A DNA stretch of 47,259 nucleotides, taken from assembly GCA_030616775.1 (NCBI GenBank), contig JAUWWQ010000033.1, positions 1 to 47,259 on the forward strand. Reading direction: 5' to 3'. The notes below the pieces were generated by a model. It was not told the origin of the DNA. It saw only the letters and a list, made by a program, of their open reading frames with translations, and did not search any database. This document shows positions 42,039 to 47,259 of this stretch, in pieces. Every line of letters starts with the position of its first letter. Position 1 is the first letter of the stretch. The translations under genes and the position numbers were made by a program. The stretch comes from Planctomycetota bacterium. GTDB taxonomy: Bacteria > Planctomycetota > Phycisphaerae > UBA1845.

Positions 42039-44084
42039 ATGGTGTCAAGAGCACAACCCGACGCAACAAATCCTGCTAAGTCCCTCCAGTCTGGCGCTCG
42101 GTCGCGCGCCCCGGTAACGCCGCTTCCGATGAGTCGAGAGGAGGCTCAGGTGCGCGGATGGGATGAGATCGACGTTGTCTTCGTAACCGGTGATGCATAC
42201 GTCGACCATCCGAGTTTGGCGACGGCCATTCTCGGACGGATGCTCGAGGCCAATGGATTCCGTATCGGTATCGTGGCACAACCCGAGTGGCATAGTTGCG
42301 AGGCTTGGAAGACATTCCGCCGGCCGAAGCTCTTCTTCGCAGTCAGTGCCGGGAACATGGACTCCATGGTCAATCACTACACGGCCAACAAGAAAGTCCG
42401 CAATGACGACGCGTACTCGCCCGGCGGGCGGATCGGGATGCGACCGGACCGGGCGACGTCGGCCTACTGTCAGCGGGCCCGCGAAGCCTACAAAGGCGTG
42501 CCAATCATTGCGGGCGGCGTGGAGGCCAGCTTGCGGCGGCTGGCCCACTACGATTACTGGAGCGATACGGTCAAGCGGTCGATCCTGCTTGATTCGAAAG
42601 CCGACCTGGTTGTCTTCGGCATGGGCGAGTCGGCGATAGTCGAGATCGCCAGGCGGTTGTCAGCCGGGGAAACGATCAGGGACCTGCGTAATATGCGCGG
42701 TGTGGCCTACGCCACCGGTGCCAGGGAGACGCCGCCTTCGGGCAATGATGTCGTCGTTCTGCCTTCCTATGAGCAGGTCAAGACCGACAAGTCCAAGTTC
42801 GCCGAGGCCACCCGGCGGATTCATCTCGAGACCAACCCTTACAACGCCAGGACACTCGTTCAATGGCATGACCGACAGGCAGTGGTGTGCAACCCACCAC
42901 GGCTGCCGGAGTCGCAGCAGGCTATGGACTTCTTCTACGACCTGCCGTACACACGCAAGCCGCATCCCGGCTATACGAAGCCGATCCCCGCGTACGAAGT
43001 CATCAAACATTCGGTGACGATCATGCGGGGATGCTTCGGCGGATGCACATTTTGCTCGATCACCGCGCATCAGGGCCGGATTATCCAATCGCGCAGTAAA
43101 GAGTCGATCGTCCGCGAGGTGGCGGCGCTCGGGCGGGATAAGGATCTCAAAGGGATCATCAGTGACATCGGCGGGCCCACTGCGAACATGTATGAAATGC
43201 GATGTACGCGCCGAGACATTGAAGCGATCTGCCGGCGTTTGTCGTGCTTGCATCCGAGAATCTGCCCGCTTCTTCGAACCGATCACGGGCCACTCGTTGA
43301 GGTGATGAAAGAGGCCCGACGGCAGAAAGGGGTGCGCAAGGTTTTCGTTGCCAGCGGTATACGCATGGACCTTGCACAGCTTTCACGGGAATACATCGAA
43401 GAGCTGACTGCTCATCACGTGGGTGGGCACTTGAAGGTGGCCCCGGAGCATACCGACCGCGAAACACTGCGAGTCATGAAGAAACCGGATATCGAGAGTT
43501 TCCTACAGTTTGCAGAGCAGTTCAGGGACGCATCGGAAACGGCCGGGAAGCAGCAGTTTCTGGTACCCTATTTCATCTCTGGGCACCCCGGAAGTGACAC
43601 TAATGCCATGATCGATCTGGCAGTGTTCCTCAGGCAAACCGGCTACAGGCCGGAACAAGTGCAGGACTTCATCCCAGCGCCGATGGATATTGCAGCCTGT
43701 ATGTACCATACCGGGCTGGACCCAATGACCATGAAGCCCGTCTACGTCGCCAAACATCTCCGCGAACGGAAGGTCCATCGGGCGTTGATGCAGTTCTTCA
43801 AGCCGGAGAATTACTTCCTGGTACGCCAAGCGCTGACGAAGGCCGGTCGACAAGATCTGATCGGCGAAGACCCCGACTGTCTGATCCGCTCGAAGCCGCC
43901 TGAGGCAGCAATCGAAGCCCGCCGCCGGGGTGCGCGGTCTGCCGCGCCAAGCCAGGGTCATGTGGACTCAAAACCTCGCCCGCCGGGTCAAGGCGCCCGG
44001 CGCCGTCAACGACACCGCTCGACGGTCGGTTACCGCCCCCGCCGCCGCGGCGCAAAAGGGCATAATACCAGAAGCGGAAGCTAA
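42039..44084 (+). CDS. YgiQ family radical SAM protein
   Basis: About 681 residues. N-terminal YgiQ marks [20 protein letters not shown] and [18 protein letters not shown]; the radical SAM cluster motif CFGGCTFC (CxxxCxx[19 protein letters not shown]); then [35 protein letters not shown] and [13 protein letters not shown]. The C-terminal tail is basic and disordered ([20 protein letters not shown]). The reaction of this family is not firmly known. Start uncertain: ATG 42039 is used because intact relatives have an LP..REE segment before the GWDE motif, which here precedes the ATG at 42129. Confidence 0.92.
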   Translation: MVSRAQPDATNPAKSLQSGARSRAPVTPLPMSREEAQVRGWDEIDVVFVTGDAYVDHPSLATAILGRMLEANGFRIGIVAQPEWHSCEAWKTFRRPKLFFAVSAGNMDSMVNHYTANKKVRNDDAYSPGGRIGMRPDRATSAYCQRAREAYKGVPIIAGGVEASLRRLAHYDYWSDTVKRSILLDSKADLVVFGMGESAIVEIARRLSAGETIRDLRNMRGVAYATGARETPPSGNDVVVLPSYEQVKTDKSKFAEATRRIHLETNPYNARTLVQWHDRQAVVCNPPRLPESQQAMDFFYDLPYTRKPHPGYTKPIPAYEVIKHSVTIMRGCFGGCTFCSITAHQGRIIQSRSKESIVREVAALGRDKDLKGIISDIGGPTANMYEMRCTRRDIEAICRRLSCLHPRICPLLRTDHGPLVEVMKEARRQKGVRKVFVASGIRMDLAQLSREYIEELTAHHVGGHLKVAPEHTDRETLRVMKKPDIESFLQFAEQFRDASETAGKQQFLVPYFISGHPGSDTNAMIDLAVFLRQTGYRPEQVQDFIPAPMDIAACMYHTGLDPMTMKPVYVAKHLRERKVHRALMQFFKPENYFLVRQALTKAGRQDLIGEDPDCLIRSKPPEAAIEARRRGARSAAPSQGHVDSKPRPPGQGARRRQRHRSTVGYRPRRRGAKGHNTRSGS

Positions 44085-44147
44085 GAACTACCGTGCGAGG
44101 CGCGAAATGCGGTCACGTTGTCAGTCAAATCCCTTTTCATGTTCGAG

Positions 44148-44174
44148 ACCTCCGGTATAGAATTATACCGAGGT
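44148..44174. repeat. Inverted repeat after the radical SAM gene
   Basis: ACCT-C-CGGTATA (44148-44159) pairs with TATACCG-AGGT (44164-44174) around a GAAT loop, an 11-bp stem with one bulged C. No T-run follows, so it is more like an operator, RNA-processing site or rho-dependent end than an intrinsic terminator. Confidence 0.6.
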
Positions 44175-44216
44175 CGGGGGCGGCAGGGTCGGGAGCGGAA
44201 GCAGCGCCAGCCAGTA

Positions 44217-44250
44217 TGATCCACAAGAGCTTTATTGCCGTCCTTGTTAC
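44217..44250. repeat. Duplicate of the first codons of the next gene
   Basis: 34 bases matching 31 of 34 with 44363-44396, the start of the zinc-ribbon gene. It has its own ATG and would read MIHKSFIAVLVT before the frame diverges, so it is a truncated duplicate of the gene's 5' end, 146 bases upstream. Confidence 0.8.
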
Positions 44251-44255
44251 TCGCT

Positions 44256-44279
44256 GGACCGAGAATCCCTTCTCGGTCC
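44256..44279. repeat. Perfect 10-bp hairpin
   Basis: GGACCGAGAA, loop TCCC, TTCTCGGTCC. Lies between the duplicated gene start and the gene itself. Confidence 0.85.
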
Positions 44280-44288
44280 TCTGGCAGG

Positions 44289-44322
44289 TGCCGAGAATCC
44301 CGATGCACATCGGGACTCGGCA
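44289..44322. repeat. Long near-perfect palindrome
   Basis: TGCCGAG (aa) TCCCGATG (ca) CATCGGGA CTCGGCA, a 15-bp stem with an AA bulge. Shares CCGAGAATCCC with the hairpin just before it, so the two look like variants of one repeat. Confidence 0.85.
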
Positions 44323-44361
44323 CAGCGTATAGTCGTATTACTTGTGAAACACGGGATTAGT

Positions 44362-44880
44362 GTGATCCACAAGAGCTTTATTGTTGTCCTTGTCACCGCC
44401 GGTCTCGCCCTGACCGGGCTGGGAGTTGTCAGCTTGTGGGTTGAGATCGGATGTGCGGGTCGTATCCATCAGCGGCATTGGGCGCGGGTCAGGATCGAGG
44501 AAGGCAACCTTCAGCTCGCCCATGCCCGTACGACGCAGGTAGCTTACCCTCGGGGCGGAATGACGTTCTTTCGCGGTGGGCTGGGCGTTTTGAGTTTCCG
44601 GACAGGCACCAGCCGTGACTGGCGGTGGGCTGCATTGAGCGTTCCGCTGTGGCTTGTTGTGGCCTTGCTGTTTATCCACCCGGCTATAGCGTTTCTTCGC
44701 GGACCTGTTTTGCGGCGGCGCCGGCTAAGGCGTGACCAGTGCATGGGATGTGGCTATGATCTTGCGGGCAATGTGTCCGGCCGGTGCCCGGAATGTGGTA
44801 TGTACTTGTCAACTGACGTGACACGCAAGCGCCGGCCCGATATACTAAGGGCCGTAAACCAAGATCAATCAGAGGCGTAA
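44362..44880 (+). CDS. Membrane protein with C-terminal zinc ribbon
   Basis: About 172 residues. Two membrane helices: VIHKSFIVVLVTAGLALTGLG near the start and WRWAALSVPLWLVVALLFIH later. The extramembrane domain between them contains RVRIEEGNLQLAHART; the C-terminal zinc ribbon is CMGCGYDLAGNVSGRCPECG. This two-helix plus zinc-ribbon plan is common in planctomycetes; function unknown. The GTG at 44362 is chosen because the duplicated copy at 44217 also starts at this codon; a GTG at 44344 is in frame. It ends 3 bases before lepB, so the two are probably coupled. Confidence 0.75.
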   Translation: MIHKSFIVVLVTAGLALTGLGVVSLWVEIGCAGRIHQRHWARVRIEEGNLQLAHARTTQVAYPRGGMTFFRGGLGVLSFRTGTSRDWRWAALSVPLWLVVALLFIHPAIAFLRGPVLRRRRLRRDQCMGCGYDLAGNVSGRCPECGMYLSTDVTRKRRPDILRAVNQDQSEA

Positions 44881-44883
44881 CCG

Positions 44884-45594
44884 ATGAGTCTGATAACGGC
44901 AGCGACATTGAAGGCACGGTTGTTGAAGTTCTGGCGAGAAATCGGCAAGCCGTTTCTGGTCATCCTGATCGTGGTCGGATCGTTCCGATCAGCGGTAGCC
45001 GATTGGAACGACGTACCCACCGGCTCCATGCAGCCAACCATTCTCGAAGGCGATCGCATTTTCGTGAACAAGCTCGCATACGACCTGAGGGTTCCGTTTA
45101 CGGACTGGCGGGTGATGGAGTGGTCCGGGCCCCGGCGGGGCGACGTTGTGGTCTTCTTTTCACCGGCGGATGATGTGCGCATGGTCAAGCGGGTAGTCGG
45201 TCTACCGGGCGATCGAATCAAGTTGAGAAACAACCGGTTGCTCGTCAACGGCCAGCCGGCTGAGTATGGGCCTATCGATCCTGCGATAACCAGACAGATC
45301 GACACGGCGCAGCGGCCGCAACATCGCTTCTACGGCGAGAGGATCGACGACCAGGCGCACCCCATCATGATCACACCATCGCGGCGTGCAGGCAGGTCGT
45401 TCATCGCCGTCACCGTGCCCGAGGGACACTATTTCATGATGGGCGACAATCGCGACAACAGTCGTGACTCGCGCTCCTACGGCGCCGTGGAACGTGTACG
45501 GATTGTGGGCCGGGCCACAGCGGTGGTGCTGTCGCTTGACCCTGATCGCTACTACCTACCCCGTTGGGACCGGTTCTTCCGCGGCTTGCCGTGA
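44884..45594 (+). CDS. lepB: Signal peptidase I
   Basis: Removes signal peptides of exported proteins at the outer face of the inner membrane. 236 residues: one N-terminal membrane helix (FLVILIVVGSFRSAVADW), catalytic Ser48 in VPTGSMQPTILEGD and catalytic Lys102 in RMVKRVVGLPGD, plus the family box MMGDNRDNSRDSRSYG. The segment between them (RQIDTAQRPQHRFYGERIDD) is a larger insertion than in short forms. Probably in one operon with the zinc-ribbon membrane protein upstream. Confidence 0.95.
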   Translation: MSLITAATLKARLLKFWREIGKPFLVILIVVGSFRSAVADWNDVPTGSMQPTILEGDRIFVNKLAYDLRVPFTDWRVMEWSGPRRGDVVVFFSPADDVRMVKRVVGLPGDRIKLRNNRLLVNGQPAEYGPIDPAITRQIDTAQRPQHRFYGERIDDQAHPIMITPSRRAGRSFIAVTVPEGHYFMMGDNRDNSRDSRSYGAVERVRIVGRATAVVLSLDPDRYYLPRWDRFFRGLP

Positions 45595-45658
45595 CAGATC
45601 GCCCACGGCGCCCGGTCGTCATGTGTAGAGGAAGCTCAAGCTCTCTGTGTTGCAAGAG

Positions 45659-46570
45659 TTACTGCTGATCCCGGGTCTGCGCTGATTTGACCGGCGATGT
45701 ACCCTGCAGTGCGGCAGTGATGTCCGCCTCATTAAGGATGCCGTCGCCGTTCAAATCGGCGTGGTGGAGATCCAGCCCCATAAGCTCAATCTCACCAGCG
45801 GAGATGTGTATGACGGGCAGAGCGGCTGCTGCGCCCGTGCCACCACCACAGCAACTGCCCAGGTCAGTAGCCCCCAGGTTGATCTGGATGAATGATAGAT
45901 CGAGCACGTCCACAATCCCGTCGCCATTGATGTCCGCGTGGGGGGATGGCGTTCCACACGGCGTATCGGGACTGACAATCCTGCCGGACTCGGCGATGTA
46001 GATGCCGAAGTCCAGAATGTCGATGATGTGGTCGTCATTGAGGTTACCCCCAATCAGCCAATTTCCGTCAAACCTGGGAGTATCTCGGAACACGGCCACA
46101 TACCTGCCGTCAACAATCTGCAGATCGGCCGCCGCTCACAACGTGTGCAGCGGATCACGTGCCGTTGCACACACGTACTCACCGGGTGGGATCTTGAGGA
46201 GAACGTTACTGGCATAGCCGGGGAAATCGAAGAGTGAGCCGAACTCCATCACCTCCTCGATGATGACCGGGGCCTGCGTGCAGTCGGAGTAGAACTCAAA
46301 CACGATGCATCGCTGAAGAGGCTCGGGCACGATCGTCGGCGCTAGTTGCACAGTGACCTCGGCCAGGTGGGCTCGGTTGACCTGGATGCTCCAGGCGCAC
46401 GGTGCTTCCGTACCGCAACTGTCGGAGGCGGTACATTCAAATTCCGAAATCCCCGGCGGGAACTCTCCTCCTGCCTCGATCAGGTGGTCAACGTCGACAT
46501 CTTCGCTGTTTCTCGCGGTGCGAACCTGACCGGTCGTTCTGATCGAGGCGGGTATGCCGATGTCCGATAC
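45659..46570 (-). pseudogene. Broken secreted HYR/dockerin-type protein gene
   Basis: One minus-strand frame reads through a C-terminal piece of a large planctomycetal exported protein: DVDVDHLIEAGGEFPPGISE + FECTASDSCGTEAPCAWSIQ (HYR-like), then VTVQLAPTIVPEPLQRCIVF, then YVCATARDPLHTL, TGA (46136-46138), and continues in frame with GRYVAVFRDTPRFDGNWLIG and dockerin loops (ADINGDGIVDVLDLSFIQ, ADLNGDGILNEADI). The family usually has Arg after HTL, so the TGA looks like a CGA-to-TGA mutation. Upstream the frame closes at 46571-46573 with no signal peptide, so the 5' part is missing too. Two lesions make a relic the best reading. Confidence 0.7.
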
Positions 46571-46756
46571 TCATTGACACCGGCCACTCGGTGCGGCGAT
46601 AATGCGGGCCGGACGCTGCTGTGGCGCTCAACTCGCACAGGAGCAAGCTGTTATGGCCAACGACTATATCCCGCGACCTCGTCGCGTGAAAGCATGGCAC
46701 CCGGAAGACAAGAACAGGTGTCTTTCCCTTTCTAATTAAAGGATAACTGACAATTG

Positions 46757-47149
46757 ATGGCAATCTCGACTCCTCACAACTCCGAGCCATTCACAACGGC
46801 TGGTAACGAAACTGACCAGATCGACGTCAAGATTAGTCTCCGGATCATACAACTGTTTTCCGAAGGCCTGTATTCCAGCCCCAATAAGGCTGTGGAAGAA
46901 CTCGTCTCCAATTCATTCGATGCTGGCGCGGAAAGCGTCCACATCATCCTTTCCCCAGACCTCCGTGATCCAGATGCAACCATTGTGGTCATAGATGACG
47001 GGGAAGGAATGAACGCTGATGGGCTCAAGAAGCATTGGATCATTGGTGAAACCACAAGGCGCAGCGTAACTGGTTCTTCCAGGCGAAAGCCCATTGGTCA
47101 GTTCGGCATTGGCAAGTTGTCCACATATGTATTCCCCAACGTTGCATAA
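46757..47149 (+). CDS. Truncated GHKL-type ATPase (Hsp90/MutL-like N-terminal domain)
   Basis: 130 residues. The Bergerat ATP-binding fold is clear: N box VEELVSNSFDAGA, G1 box VIDDGEGMN, KHWIIGETTRR and G2 box RKPIGQFGIGKLSTYV. After STYV the reading changes to FPNVA and stops. Intact relatives of this ATPase type continue for several hundred residues (transducer and effector domains), so the gene is cut soon after the G2 motif. Start ATG 46757 has a weak ribosome site. Relatives occur as single proteins and in some anti-phage operons; with only the ATPase part present I cannot say which. Confidence 0.75.
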   Translation: MAISTPHNSEPFTTAGNETDQIDVKISLRIIQLFSEGLYSSPNKAVEELVSNSFDAGAESVHIILSPDLRDPDATIVVIDDGEGMNADGLKKHWIIGETTRRSVTGSSRRKPIGQFGIGKLSTYVFPNVA

Positions 47150-47165
47150 ATCTCGTCGGGGTTCT

Positions 47166-47259
47166 TCACGCGGCCGGTCGTAGGCGGTCGAGCATGTCGA
47201 GCAGTTTCTCTTTCACCATGCCGGCTCCGCTGATGGTCAGCGTGAGCTTGCCGCTTGGG
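47166..47259 (-). CDS. C-terminal end of an unidentified gene entering from the right edge
   Basis: Minus-strand frame reading PSGKLTLTISGAGMVKEKLL + DMLDRLRPAA then TGA (stop at 47166-47168). It has coding-like composition, runs off the window, and starts about 20 bases after the point where the ATPase gene loses family similarity. An inserted mobile element with a transposase is the likeliest reading, but 30 residues are too few to name a family. Confidence 0.4.
   Translation of the reverse strand, partial: PSGKLTLTISGAGMVKEKLLDMLDRLRPAA

Noticed and set aside
1-47259. CRISPR arrays, rRNA or tRNA genes, integrases
   Set aside because: No regularly spaced repeats, no T-arm patterns in intergenic regions and no recombinase motifs were seen; the only mobile-element hint is the fragment at the right edge.

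Overview
The window reads as a chromosomal segment of a Planctomycetota bacterium, probably Phycisphaerae-like. The evidence is very large secreted proteins with dockerin-like DGxxD calcium loops, CNxNGIPDxC repeats and HYR-type ends. There is also an LpxD, TPR-bearing sulfatase-like enzymes, a ferredoxin-dependent 2-oxoacid oxidoreductase (an anaerobic or microaerophilic trait), and many GC-rich palindromic intergenic repeats. Assignment to the phylum is an inference from protein style. No rRNA, tRNA, CRISPR array or complete prophage is visible.

Layout: 1-3309 (minus) holds a secreted M28 peptidase and lpxD. 3699-5095 holds a HicA-like toxin with an unusually large antitoxin-type partner, beside the relic of a common planctomycetal gene. 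5662-7539 holds an unknown protein and a QueC-like protein with a degraded PP-loop. After a DUF1015 gene come two tandem membrane-anchored sulfatase-TPR paralogues (9200-13447). Then comes an envelope cluster (13696-16631): a small lipoprotein, a protein with three LPP20-like units and a CsgG-like lipoprotein. Plus-strand housekeeping genes follow (ispG, rnc). A 962-residue papain-like protease shares its C-terminal module with the M28 peptidase at the window start. Next are panD, an NAD(P)-binding epimerase-like gene, gpmI, a two-component pair (PAS histidine kinase plus NtrC-type regulator) and rocD-argF-arcC (ornithine, citrulline and carbamoyl phosphate turnover).

The second half carries a tiny two-helix membrane protein interrupted by an in-frame TGA, a NicO-like metal transporter and a zinc-ribbon membrane protein. 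pyrK follows, preceded by a promoter, a structured leader RNA and an intrinsic terminator. Then come tdk, a secreted TPR protein and a YggS-type PLP protein. A korDABC-type operon is next, followed by YgiQ radical SAM, a zinc-ribbon membrane protein coupled to lepB, a decayed HYR/dockerin gene, and a GHKL ATPase gene cut off near the right edge, probably by an inserted element.

The points most worth following up are the UGA-interrupted small membrane protein with a bacterial SECIS-like hairpin, the structured pyrK leader, the toxin/long-antitoxin pair, the QueC-like protein without its SGGxDS loop, and the sulfatase duplication with a 9-bp tandem duplication directly at the nucleophile.
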